Part shown: one piece after another, positions 24,576-32,930 of the stretch | Layout: each line of letters opens with the position of its first letter | Numbering within the stretch: position 1 is the stretch's first letter | Source: an uncultured Gammaproteobacteria bacterium | GTDB taxonomy: Bacteria; Pseudomonadota; Gammaproteobacteria; SZUA-152 | Length of the DNA stretch: 42,067 bases | Reading direction: 5' to 3' | Assembly (NCBI GenBank): GCA_913009875.1 | Contig: CAJVYS010000016.1 | Coordinates: 1 to 42,067, forward strand | Position numbers and translations under genes: made by a program | The notes under the pieces: model-generated | The model's input: the letters and a program-made list of their open reading frames with translations, nothing else | Database searches by the model: none | What the model was told of the DNA's origin: nothing

Positions 24576-26456
24576 CTAAGGCGTGGGATCCCAGAAGAAG
24601 GTTGTCGGAATCGTCTGGAGATGCGCCGAACTGTCACCGGTGTGCAACCGCAGCCGCGTATCCAGTTGCACCAGATAAGTGCACTTGTGCAGCACGTTGG
24701 GGGGGGCATTGGGCAGCGCCAGCGAAGCGTTGTTGAGATGTGTGATCGCCGGGTTGGTGTTGCCGGACAAAGGCATCGGTGGATCATTCAGGCTCACACT
24801 GTAGACACCATCGTTGCTCCTCACCGTCAGACTGACGCTTCTCAGGTGCGGATGATGCACCGTGTAGGCGGCGTTGATAGCGCCGGTGAGCACGTCACAA
24901 GGGGTGCCCTGGAGGTGCTCCTTCATCGCCAGTTTGCCGTAACGCGGATTGTTGTTCATCACAAACGCGTTGACGGTGGTGCCGTCGCCGGGCATCGGCC
25001 CGAAAGTATTGGTCGCCTTGTTGATCACTTCGCGTGTCTCGAAGCGGATGGCGAACTTCTCGATGCTGATTCGATCACCCGCGGGAACCTCTTCGCCCGG
25101 AGCAAGACCGGCACCCGAGACGTCCGGCTCGGTGGTCAACTTGGCCGTATTGATGGCCATCATCCCGTCAGAGTCGATGAAGTCGAAACTCGGGATGTCC
25201 AAAGGGTCGACATCGGCCCTCTCGACAAAGGTGCGATGGATCGACTTGTTGACGTCAAGCCAGCCATCGGCGTCCAGATCGACTTGCTTAGCGATGACCT
25301 TGACGATTTTGTAACTGGGGAAGAACCGAACCATCTCGCACACCTTGGTATTGACCCACAGGTTGTCATCCGGACTCTTGCCGACGATGCGAGTAAAGCT
25401 GGCCTCGGCCACCGGTGAGGCGGTGTTGGCCGCCGTGGTATTGCTGACCCTGAAGCGGTACTCGATCGGGTTACCAGCTCCGGTCTTGATGCCGGCGCTG
25501 CCGGTCATCCGAGTGACGCCCGTAAGAGCGTACTTCGCAGCCCCGGCATAACCATCGTCGTCGAAGTCGTTAAGGCCGATGCCGTCGGGGATGGTGAAAG
25601 CGATGCCAACACCGGTCCACGCCGTTGCGATCGGACCAGGGTCTTCCTCGGGCACCGGCACCTTGGCGCAGACATCGATGCAGGCGCACGGCTCGCGGTC
25701 ACGGCGCCCGGGGCTACGACCGATCGAGGGTAATTCGTCAAGGATGGAATTGCCGTCTCCATCCTTGATCTTGAAATAGATGTCCGGGCCGCCGAAAAGC
25801 TCGACGTCGATGAAAGTGCCCGCGCGGTATTTCGAGCCGAGGTAGTCAATACGGTAGATACCGCTCACCGAGGTGACACCGCTGCCCAGTTCGTCATCCT
25901 GTAACCAGTCGACATCGAACGCCGTAACCGTAACCCCGCCCAGTGCGATGTTGGAGTTGGCGCAGGCGGTCACCTTGCCGATGATAGTCCAGGCGTCAGC
26001 GAGCCGTTTGAGACGGCACCAGAGAGACTGCGGGATAGTCAGCGAGAGGGCCCAACCCTCCTCAGAATCGGTCGGCACATAGGTGCCGAGGAACAACGCC
26101 TTCGGCTCGGGCAGCATGCTCCACCCGTCTTCGGATCCCGGCAGAGGGACGCGGTCAATCAGTACATAGACGTCGACAGGGCCGCCTTGGTAGTCAGAAT
26201 TCATCAGGCAAAAATTGCCATCTTCGCCAGTTACGTCCTTAAGCACGAGCTGCGCCGCGCTTGTTGCAGCCTTCAGCTCGTTAACACTCAATGACTTGAT
26301 CGCGGGCTTGGCAGTCTGAACGTCGTCGCCTGTCATTTCGCGGCTCGACGGGACGACGTAGATCTGGGCATCGCGGACACGATCCAATATTTCCAGTCGC
26401 CCGCAGAGCAGGCCGTAGAGATGGCCGTGAATGGTGCAAACTTTGTCATTCTTCAT
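24576..26456 (-). CDS. Large protein of unknown function with transthyretin-like beta-sandwich repeats
   Basis: I do not recognise a named family for this 626-residue protein. It has no signal peptide or membrane helix. Two stretches resemble small beta-sandwich domains: about 8-105 (GRLEILDRVRDAQIYVVPSS ... VTGEDGNFCLM) and about 160-235 (ITACANSNIALGG-like core, VTVTAFDVDWLQDDELG, GIYRIDYLGSKYRAGTF, DVELFGGPDIYFKI), the latter like transthyretin or carboxypeptidase-regulatory folds. The middle has a CACIDVC cluster, and the C-terminal half is Asp- and Thr-rich with DLDADGWLDV and DFDDDGYAG, calcium-loop-like motifs. The start has AAGGAG, which lies in the arm of a perfect 8-bp hairpin. It is the only sizeable gene between two copies of the comM 3' end, so it is probably cargo of an insertion. 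Confidence 0.75.
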   Translation of the reverse strand: MKNDKVCTIHGHLYGLLCGRLEILDRVRDAQIYVVPSSREMTGDDVQTAKPAIKSLSVNELKAATSAAQLVLKDVTGEDGNFCLMNSDYQGGPVDVYVLIDRVPLPGSEDGWSMLPEPKALFLGTYVPTDSEEGWALSLTIPQSLWCRLKRLADAWTIIGKVTACANSNIALGGVTVTAFDVDWLQDDELGSGVTSVSGIYRIDYLGSKYRAGTFIDVELFGGPDIYFKIKDGDGNSILDELPSIGRSPGRRDREPCACIDVCAKVPVPEEDPGPIATAWTGVGIAFTIPDGIGLNDFDDDGYAGAAKYALTGVTRMTGSAGIKTGAGNPIEYRFRVSNTTAANTASPVAEASFTRIVGKSPDDNLWVNTKVCEMVRFFPSYKIVKVIAKQVDLDADGWLDVNKSIHRTFVERADVDPLDIPSFDFIDSDGMMAINTAKLTTEPDVSGAGLAPGEEVPAGDRISIEKFAIRFETREVINKATNTFGPMPGDGTTVNAFVMNNNPRYGKLAMKEHLQGTPCDVLTGAINAAYTVHHPHLRSVSLTVRSNDGVYSVSLNDPPMPLSGNTNPAITHLNNASLALPNAPPNVLHKCTYLVQLDTRLRLHTGDSSAHLQTIPTTFFWDPTP

Positions 26457-26461
26457 GAGAG

Positions 26462-26485
26462 ACTCCTTTATTCAGTGAAAGGAGT
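26462..26485 (-). promoter_or_regulatory. Hairpin enclosing the ribosome binding site of the unknown cargo gene
   Basis: In the transcript, ACUCCUUU pairs perfectly with AAAGGAGU across an 8-base loop. The right arm contains the AAGGAG ribosome binding site, six or seven bases before the AUG at 26456. Translation could therefore depend on opening of this stem. Confidence 0.6.
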
Positions 26486-26531
26486 TTTCATCGTCACATG
26501 GCATAACAGCTCTGTCTATAAATAATGAACC

Positions 26532-26556
26532 GCCCCTAACAGCTAAGGCGTGACCG
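26532..26556. repeat. Right direct repeat: authentic 3' end of comM
   Basis: Identical over 25 bp to 23986-24010. It includes the comM stop codon, so the insertion left comM complete. Confidence 0.85.
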
Positions 26557-28057
26557 CGCGGTCCAGGCGGCGATAGGCGATGGCCTCACTGAGGTGGGCG
26601 CTGCCGATCTCCGCCGCGCCGGCCAGGTCGGCGATGGTGCGGGCCACTTTGAGGATACGGTGATAGGCACGGGTGGAAAGACCGAGACGTTCGATGGCCT
26701 GCTCCAGCAGGGCGGCATCGGCGTCGCTGAGACGACAGTGAGCGTCCACTTCGCGATTGTGCAGGGTGGCATTGGGTGTATCGCTGCGCCGCATCTGCCG
26801 CTCGCGGGCGGCGACCACGCGGGCGCACACGGTGGCTGAGGTCTCCACCGAGGGATCGGCCTCGCCGCGCAGCAGTTCGCGTGCCACCGGCGGCACCTCG
26901 ATGTGCATGTCGATGCGGTCCAGCAGCGGCCCGGAGATGCGCGCGCGATAGCGATTGACCTGCTCGGCGGTGCAGTGGCAGCGGCCGTTGGGATGGCCGA
27001 AGTAGCCGCAGGGACAGGGGTTCATGGCCGCCACCAGCTGGAAGCGGGCGGGGAATTCGGCCTGCCGCGCGGCGCGGGAGATACTGATGCGGCCGGACTC
27101 CAGCGGTTCACGCAGCACCTCCAGCACGTGGCGGTCGAACTCCGGCAATTCGTCGAGAAACAGCACACCGTGATGGGCGAGAGAGATTTCCCCCGGCCGC
27201 GGCGTGCTGCCGCCGCCCACCAGCGCCACGCCCGAAGAAGTGTGATGAGGATGCCGAAAGGCCCGCTGGCGCCAGCGGGCGGCATCAAAAGGCTGGTTGC
27301 TGATAGAGGCCACGGCGGCGGCCTCCAGCGCCTCGGCCTCGCTCATCAGCGGCAGGATGCCCGGCAGGCGGCTGGCGAGCAGGGTCTTGCCGGTGCCCGG
27401 CGGGCCGCACATGAGCAGGCTGTGACCACCGGCGGCGGCCACTTCCAGGGCACGCTTGGCATGCTGCTGGCCACGCACGTCGGCGAGGTCGTCCAGCACG
27501 GTGGGTATTTCACTGTCATCGCTGTGCCACGCGGCCTCCAGCAGGCGCGTGCCATTAAAGTGCGCACACACGTCCAGCAGATGATCGGCCACCAGCACCT
27601 CGACGCCCTCCACCAAGCTGGCCTCGGCACTGTTGGCCATCGGCACCAGCAGGGTGCGGCCGGCCTCGCGGGCCTGGATCACCACTGGCAGCACGCCGCG
27701 CACCGGGCGCAGTTCGCCGCTGAGGGCCAGTTCACCGAGGAACTCAAAGCGCGCGAGGTCACTGCCGGCGATCTGCCCGGAGGCGGCGAGGATGCCCAGG
27801 GCGATGGGCAGGTCAAAACGGCCGCCCTCCTTGGGCAGATCGGCGGGGGCGAGGTTGATGGTGATGCGGCGGGCGGGAAACTCGAAGCCAGCGGTCAACA
27901 GGGCGCTGCGCACGCGATCCTTGCTCTCCTTCACCGCCGCCTCGGGCAGGCCGACGATGGACAGACTGGGCAGGCCGTTGGAAAGATGCGCCTCCACGGT
28001 CACCAGCGGGGCGTCAATGCCGACCAAGGCGCGACTGTAGATGATGGCGAGTGACAT
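26543..28057 (-). CDS. comM: ComM/YifB-family Mg-chelatase-like AAA+ ATPase
   Basis: A hexameric helicase-like ATPase that promotes branch migration during natural transformation in some gammaproteobacteria. The 504 residues match the family: Lon-like fold at the N-terminus (LSIVGLPEAAVKESKDRVRSAL), Walker A CGPPGTGKT, the sensor region GVLFLDELPEF, and CPCGYFGHPNGRCHCT, a zinc-finger-like Cys cluster, followed by the RISGPLLDRIDMHIEVP motif. AAGGAA precedes the ATG. The stop lies in a 25-bp sequence repeated at 23986. Confidence 0.95.
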   Translation of the reverse strand: MSLAIIYSRALVGIDAPLVTVEAHLSNGLPSLSIVGLPEAAVKESKDRVRSALLTAGFEFPARRITINLAPADLPKEGGRFDLPIALGILAASGQIAGSDLARFEFLGELALSGELRPVRGVLPVVIQAREAGRTLLVPMANSAEASLVEGVEVLVADHLLDVCAHFNGTRLLEAAWHSDDSEIPTVLDDLADVRGQQHAKRALEVAAAGGHSLLMCGPPGTGKTLLASRLPGILPLMSEAEALEAAAVASISNQPFDAARWRQRAFRHPHHTSSGVALVGGGSTPRPGEISLAHHGVLFLDELPEFDRHVLEVLREPLESGRISISRAARQAEFPARFQLVAAMNPCPCGYFGHPNGRCHCTAEQVNRYRARISGPLLDRIDMHIEVPPVARELLRGEADPSVETSATVCARVVAARERQMRRSDTPNATLHNREVDAHCRLSDADAALLEQAIERLGLSTRAYHRILKVARTIADLAGAAEIGSAHLSEAIAYRRLDRAVTP

Positions 28058-28142
28058 GGCATTCCTTGCCGGTGGTTCAGTGAAAGAGGGCTTGTTTGGT
28101 AGGATGGCGGCACCCGCCCACCCTACGGACTAAATAATCACT

Positions 28143-28199
28143 GGAGCGGCTTCAGCCGCGAAGCCTCAACCACCAATGCTTCGCGGCTGAAGCCGCTCC
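28143..28199. repeat. REP-like inverted repeat, 22-bp perfect arms
   Basis: Arms 28143-28164 and 28178-28199 are perfect reverse complements around a 13-base spacer. The arm core GGAGCGGCTTCAGCCGCGAA is the widespread gammaproteobacterial REP sequence; a single copy recurs at 41139-41158. It lies between ubiK and comM. Confidence 0.9.
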
Positions 28200-28205
28200 C
28201 ACAAA

Positions 28206-28252
28206 CTAGTGTAGTGTCCTGAATAAAACCTATATTCAGAACACTACACTAG
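28206..28252. repeat. Second palindrome next to the REP, 20-bp arms
   Basis: Arms 28206-28225 and 28233-28252 match at 19 of 20 positions around a seven-base loop and begin CTAGTGTAGTGT. It lies 16 bp after the ubiK stop and could fold as a strong hairpin, but no T-run follows. It may be an independent short mobile element or a terminator-like structure. Confidence 0.75.
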
Positions 28253-28268
28253 ATGACATTTCGAAGCG

Positions 28269-28508
28269 CTACTCTTCTTCCAGCGCGGCAACACGCTTTT
28301 CCAGATCTTCCAGCTTCTGTCGGGTACGCGCCAGCACCGCGGACTGCACCTCGAACTCTTCGCGCGTAACCAGGTCCAGCTTGGCCAGCGCACTCTGCAA
28401 CACCGAATGCAGGTTTTTCTCTATGTCGCGCTGCACCTCCCCCACCCCGGCAGGCAGGATCTTGAGTACATTGCGGGTCAGTTCATCGAGCTGTTTGGCG
28501 TCAAACAT
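28269..28508 (-). CDS. ubiK: Ubiquinone biosynthesis accessory factor UbiK
   Basis: A 79-residue protein of the BMFP/YqiC family, which binds UbiJ and membranes and supports aerobic ubiquinone synthesis. It opens MFDAKQLDELTRNVLKILPAGV with the characteristic amphipathic helix, and ends in a coiled coil (REEFEVQSAVLARTRQKLEDLEKRVAALEEE region). The ATG at 28508 has GGAGG just upstream; the 25-codon extension before it is unsupported. It is divergent from glnK and upstream of comM. Confidence 0.92.
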   Translation of the reverse strand: MFDAKQLDELTRNVLKILPAGVGEVQRDIEKNLHSVLQSALAKLDLVTREEFEVQSAVLARTRQKLEDLEKRVAALEEE

Positions 28509-28602
28509 GGCATCCTCCAGTGCCACGCAGTCTAACCAGAAGCGACAGGGCTTGACTAGCGTTCCTCTATTGGCACTCGTCAATTAGCCCGGCCAAGAGC
28601 AG

Positions 28603-28649
28603 GGCACCAATACAGTGCAACCCCGCCAAACCGGGGCCATTATTGTGCA
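28603..28649 (+). promoter_or_regulatory. Pair of NtrC-like enhancer sites for glnK-amtB
   Basis: The first site, 28603-28619, has GCACC-N5-AGTGC, nine of ten consensus half-site bases. The second, 28633-28649, matches about 12 of 17 in the opposite orientation. Centres are 30 bp apart, near three helical turns, and lie roughly 70-105 bp before the sigma-54 promoter. This is the layout of classical NtrC enhancers; binding is inferred. Confidence 0.65.
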
Positions 28650-28712
28650 TTTTTCCTTTTTCGCCCCTCAAAACTATTCATAAATTGTTGATATTCCACA
28701 GTTCAATAAACT

Positions 28713-28728
28713 TGGCACAAGGCATGCA
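28713..28728 (+). promoter_or_regulatory. Sigma-54 promoter of glnK-amtB
   Basis: TGGCACAAGGCATGCA matches the -24/-12 consensus TGGCAC-N5-TTGCA at all but one specified base, with the required ten bases between the GG and GC pairs. Transcription would start at about 28740, giving a leader of about 250 bases that includes the 160-bp palindrome. Confidence 0.8.
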
Positions 28729-28752
28729 AATCAGGGCCGAGCAGCGTGCTTT

Positions 28753-29331
<579 letters not shown>

Positions 29332-29352
29332 TCACTCCTGGGGATAGTCACA

Positions 29353-30621
29353 ATGGAAAATCAGATTTTTCAATTGCAGTACGCCATGGACACCTTTTAC
29401 TTCCTGGTAATGGGAGCCCTGGTGATGTGGATGGCGGCCGGTTTCGCCATGCTGGAAGCGGGCCTGGTGCGCGCCAAAAACACCACCGAGATTCTTACCA
29501 AGAATGTGGCACTGTTTGCCATCGCCTGCACCATGTACATGATTGTCGGCTACAACATCATGTACGACGGTGGCATCTTCCTCGCCGGCATCGCCGGCGG
29601 TGAAACGCTGGTGGCTGATGCACTCGCCGCCTCGGCCGAGAACGGCTTCGAAGGTGGTTCCGTTTATGCCGGCGCCTCCGACTTCTTCTTCCAGGTGGTG
29701 TTCGTGGCCACCGCCATGTCCATCGTCTCCGGCGCCGTGGCGGAACGCATGAAGCTGTGGTCCTTCATGCTGTTCGCGGTGGTGATGACCGGTTTCATCT
29801 ACCCGATGGAAGGCTACTGGACCTGGGGCGGTGGCTCCGTGTTCGGCCTGTTCAGCCTCGGCGATGACTTTGGCTTCCTCGACTTTGCCGGTTCCGGCAT
29901 TGTGCATATGGCCGGTGCGGCCGCCGCCCTGGCCGGCGTACTGGTACTCGGCGCCCGCAAGGGCAAGTACGGCGCCGACGGTTCGGTTCACCCCATTCCG
30001 GGCGCCAACCTGCCGCTGGCCACCCTCGGCACCTTCATCCTGTGGATGGGCTGGTTCGGCTTCAACGGCGGTTCCGTGCTCAAGCTGGGTGACATGGCCA
30101 GTGCCAACGCCGTGGCCATGGTGTTCCTCAACACCAACGCCGCCGCCGCCGGTGGCGTTATCGCCGCCCTCATCGTGGCCCGCCTGCTGTTCGGCAAGGC
30201 CGACCTGACCATGGCCCTCAACGGCGCCCTGGCCGGTCTGGTCGCCATCACTGCCGGCCCTGACACCCCCACCCCGCTGATGGCCACCCTCATCGGCGCT
30301 GTCGGCGGGACCCTGGTGGTGTTCTCCATCGTCGGTATGGACAAGCTGAAGATCGACGACCCGGTCGGTGCCATCTCAGTACACGGCGTGGTCGGCCTAT
30401 GGGGTCTGCTGGCCGTGCCGCTGACCAATGGCGACGCCAGCTTCCTCGGCCAGATCGTTGGAGCAGTGACCATCTTCGTCTGGGTGTTCGGCACCAGCCT
30501 CGTGACCTGGCTCGCCATCAAGGCCATCATGGGCGTACGCGTCAGTGAAGAAGACGAATACGACGGTGTCGACCTCTCCGAGTGCGGGATGGAAGCCTAT
30601 CCGGAGTTCACCAACAAGTAA
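29353..30621 (+). CDS. amtB: Ammonium transporter AmtB (copy 2, with glnK)
   Basis: An inner-membrane ammonium channel of 422 residues with eleven expected spans. Pore histidines are His185 (SGIVHMAGAA) and His344 (ISVHGVVGLW), and GWFGFNGGS is present. The C-terminus (VRVSEEDEYDGVDLSECGMEAYPEF) has the conserved tail that contacts GlnK. It forms an operon with glnK, 21 bp downstream, and a strong intrinsic terminator follows. It differs considerably from the copy at 10547. Confidence 0.97.
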   Translation: MENQIFQLQYAMDTFYFLVMGALVMWMAAGFAMLEAGLVRAKNTTEILTKNVALFAIACTMYMIVGYNIMYDGGIFLAGIAGGETLVADALAASAENGFEGGSVYAGASDFFFQVVFVATAMSIVSGAVAERMKLWSFMLFAVVMTGFIYPMEGYWTWGGGSVFGLFSLGDDFGFLDFAGSGIVHMAGAAAALAGVLVLGARKGKYGADGSVHPIPGANLPLATLGTFILWMGWFGFNGGSVLKLGDMASANAVAMVFLNTNAAAAGGVIAALIVARLLFGKADLTMALNGALAGLVAITAGPDTPTPLMATLIGAVGGTLVVFSIVGMDKLKIDDPVGAISVHGVVGLWGLLAVPLTNGDASFLGQIVGAVTIFVWVFGTSLVTWLAIKAIMGVRVSEEDEYDGVDLSECGMEAYPEFTNK

Positions 30622-30698
30622 GTATGAAAAAAGCAGTGCAAGAGTGCAGGATTCACCGCAACGAGCGGTTGAAATTGCACACTGTGTGACACACTTCC

Positions 30699-30727
30699 GC
30701 GGGCGCCCCAGGCGCCCGCTTTTTTTT
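30699..30727 (+). terminator. Rho-independent terminator of glnK-amtB
   Basis: A 9-bp perfect stem (GCGGGCGCC / GGCGCCCGC) with a three-base loop is followed by eight T residues. It lies 78 bp after the amtB stop. Confidence 0.93.
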
Positions 30728-30848
30728 GCCCATCCGGCAGGCTATGCTTTTAGGGGTGTTAACAATCATTTTGACAGCCCTAGTCTCGGCGACGATATAT
30801 GTCATGTTCAGCCGGGTTAATACTATTCGTCCCGCTCCCGAGGCCCGC

Positions 30849-31304
30849 ATGAAAAAACTTATCGCCGTCATCACCCTCAGCCTGTTCTGCGCCGCCACCG
30901 GCGCCCTTGCCGGAAAGGTCTACAAATGGACCGACAGCGAAGGCAATATCCACTACGGCGAAAGACCGCCCACCAGTCAGGCCCGGGAAATCGACATCCC
31001 CAAGGCCCCGCCATCGAGCCGCGACACCCCCGCACAGGGGAATTCCCTGCAGGAGACCAACAAACTGCTCGACACCCTGCAAAAGGAACGCCAGCAAAAG
31101 GCCGAAAAGAAGGCCGCCGCCGAAAAGGAACGCAAGATCCGGGAAACCAACTGCTCGCGTTCAAAGCGCAAACTGACGGGCTACAAGATCGGCGGCCGCA
31201 TCTACGAAATAGACGAACAGGGCGAACGCAGCTATCTCAGCGACAGCGATATCCAACAGCGCCTGGAAGCGGCGCAGAAGGAAGTGGACAAGTGGTGTAA
31301 ATAA
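30849..31304 (+). CDS. Secreted DUF4124-domain protein
   Basis: A 151-residue exported protein. Residues 1-21 are a signal peptide (MKKLIAVITLSLFCAATGALA); the mature part starts with the DUF4124 pattern KVYKWTDSEGNIHYGERPP. A charged, coiled-coil-like stretch (about 65-100) follows, and cysteines near positions 101 and 150 could pair. I use the ATG at 30849 rather than the frame's earlier ATG because it begins the signal peptide and the earlier one overlaps the amtB terminator. Function unknown; such proteins are common in gammaproteobacteria. Confidence 0.85.
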   Translation: MKKLIAVITLSLFCAATGALAGKVYKWTDSEGNIHYGERPPTSQAREIDIPKAPPSSRDTPAQGNSLQETNKLLDTLQKERQQKAEKKAAAEKERKIRETNCSRSKRKLTGYKIGGRIYEIDEQGERSYLSDSDIQQRLEAAQKEVDKWCK

Positions 31305-31319
31305 CGGAAGTTAGTGAGC

Positions 31320-31396
31320 AGCCTGGATGAAACGCAGTGGAATCCGGGATGGAAAGGTGCCACACCTCCTGGATTGCGCTGCGCTCCATCCAGGCT
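31320..31396. repeat. Imperfect inverted repeat of the AGCCTGGATG type
   Basis: Arms 31320-31349 and 31367-31396 match at about 25 of 30 positions around a 17-base loop and begin AGCCTGGATG. This resembles a short repeat that I recall as scattered in many gammaproteobacterial genomes. It may act as a hairpin after the DUF4124 gene. Confidence 0.75.
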
Positions 31397-31488
31397 ACCT
31401 TACCGTATGTTTTTTGTAAAAAATGAATTATGCACTTACACAAACAGACCTGCAATAATAAGGCGCTTGAGCAAAATGGAGAAAGATA

Positions 31489-31719
31489 ATGTGGAAGAAG
31501 ATTAAGAGTTATTCATTATATTGGGATGCATCGGATAAATTAGGTACGGTATATCTAAAACTGGCTGATGAAACAGAAGGTAGCATTAAACGCCTATCAA
31601 AAATGGAGCTGGCAGCGTTTGGTGATACGCTTCGTAACGAAGATCCAGTATGGTTTCATTCAACCCGTGGTGATTTGTCCACTGAAAAAACACCGAGTGA
31701 CGAAGAGGAACGAACGTAG
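31489..31719 (+). CDS. Small protein of unknown function
   Basis: A 76-residue frame starting MWKKIKSYSLYWDASDKLG with GGAGAAAG six bases before the ATG, which is better than expected by chance. It is hydrophilic, acidic at the end and has no signal peptide or recognisable motif. Base composition is more AT-rich than its neighbours, which may mean recent arrival. It points towards speE, which is on the other strand. Confidence 0.5.
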   Translation: MWKKIKSYSLYWDASDKLGTVYLKLADETEGSIKRLSKMELAAFGDTLRNEDPVWFHSTRGDLSTEKTPSDEEERT

Positions 31720-31818
31720 CGTATTACGCCGAATGTTAATCATCCAAAGCCGACCACTACCTATCACACACAACCATATTACGGCGCTACGCCCTTCGGT
31801 TATTTCGCCCTACGCAGG

Positions 31819-32676
31819 CTATTGAGCCAGCGCCTGCTGCAAAAAGGTCGGCAGCGCAAACGCCGCGCGGTGAATGTCGGCATTGTAGTATTTCGTCTCG
31901 AAGGGCTTTGCGGCCACGTCGGCCTCACGCAGGCCTGCTATTTCCTCTCCCTTGCGCGCGATAGTGGCGGACCACCAGCCCGACGGATAGATCATCTGTG
32001 GAAATTGCAGGGTTTTCACATCGTTATAGCCCGCGCTGCGCATGGAGGTGTGCATGTCGCGCAGGATGTGTAGATGTAACAACGGCGATTCGCTCTGCTG
32101 CACGATCATACCGCCGGGACGCAGGGCACACCGGCAGTCTTCGTAAAAGGATCGCGAGAACAGACCCTCGGCGGGGCCGATGGGGTCAGTGCTGTCGATG
32201 ATGACCACGTCGAGGCTTTGCGGCGCAGCATCTTTTATCCACTGGATACCGTCACCAAAGATCAGCGTGGCACGTGGATCCTCATTGAGTTCGCACAGCT
32301 CGGGGAAATACTGCTCAGCAAGGCGTGTAACACGTTCGTCGATCTCCACCTGCACGGCCGACGCCACCTCGGAATGGCGCAACACCTCACGCAGGGTACC
32401 GCAGTCACCACCGCCGATGACAATGACATTCTTCGGCGCGGCGTGGGTATACAGCACCGGATGGGTCATCATTTCGTGATAAATGAAGTTTTCCCGCGCC
32501 GACACCATGGTGCAGCCATCGATGACCATGAAGTTGCCGAAATCAGTGGTCTCAAACACCTCGATACGCTGATAGGGCGTCTGCTCCTCCACCAGTTTCT
32601 TGCGGATACGCAGGGAAAAGGCCGAGCCGGCACCTTCGTGGATTTCGGTAAACCAGTGGGTATCGAGTCTGCTCAC
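31819..32676 (-). CDS. speE: Spermidine synthase
   Basis: Transfers an aminopropyl group from decarboxylated S-adenosylmethionine to putrescine. The 285-residue protein matches the family: MVIDGCTMVSARENFIYHEMM, the nucleotide-binding VIGGGDCGTLREVLRH, the acidic VEIDERV, and the catalytic loop VVIIDSTDPIGPAEGLF with its essential Asp. It is divergent from speA, and together they would make polyamines from arginine through agmatine. No speB- or speD-like gene is in the window. Confidence 0.96.
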   Translation of the reverse strand: MSRLDTHWFTEIHEGAGSAFSLRIRKKLVEEQTPYQRIEVFETTDFGNFMVIDGCTMVSARENFIYHEMMTHPVLYTHAAPKNVIVIGGGDCGTLREVLRHSEVASAVQVEIDERVTRLAEQYFPELCELNEDPRATLIFGDGIQWIKDAAPQSLDVVIIDSTDPIGPAEGLFSRSFYEDCRCALRPGGMIVQQSESPLLHLHILRDMHTSMRSAGYNDVKTLQFPQMIYPSGWWSATIARKGEEIAGLREADVAAKPFETKYYNADIHRAAFALPTFLQQALAQ

Positions 32677-32774
32677 GGGGAATCCTCTGTCTGACGGGAA
32701 AAGTGGCAGGAATTATCCGTGTTTCATCCGGCCTTGCAAACCGTGCCGGGCAGGACAGTGACGGTCTTCTGATC

Positions 32775-32916
32775 TGCCACAGAGACACAGAGGACACGGC
32801 ATTTTTTATTGTGAATAATTATTGGAAAACGGTATAAAATCAGGCCCAATACCGCATTCAAGCAAATACGCCTGTGATCAATTTCAATTTTCTGCGCCCT
32901 CCGCGCCTCTGTGGCA
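32775..32916. repeat. Inverted GCCACAGAG-type repeats between speE and speA
   Basis: Arms 32775-32795 and 32896-32916 match in inverted order at about 16 of 21 positions, starting TGCCACAGAG. They flank about 100 bp holding the likely speA promoter. Similar CACAGAG-rich repeats are, as I recall, scattered in many bacterial genomes. Confidence 0.65.
32809..32838 (+). promoter_or_regulatory. Sigma-70-like promoter for speA
   Basis: TTGTGA (32809-32814) and TATAAA (32833-32838) are separated by 18 bp, about 90 bp before the speA start. Read by eye. Confidence 0.5.
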
Positions 32917-32930
32917 AATAACGCCCCACC

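Noticed and set aside
31456-31610. Apparent duplication of an 'RLSKME' coding stretch before and within the small gene
   Set aside because: The DNA match is short and imperfect and the upstream frame has no support; likely coincidence.
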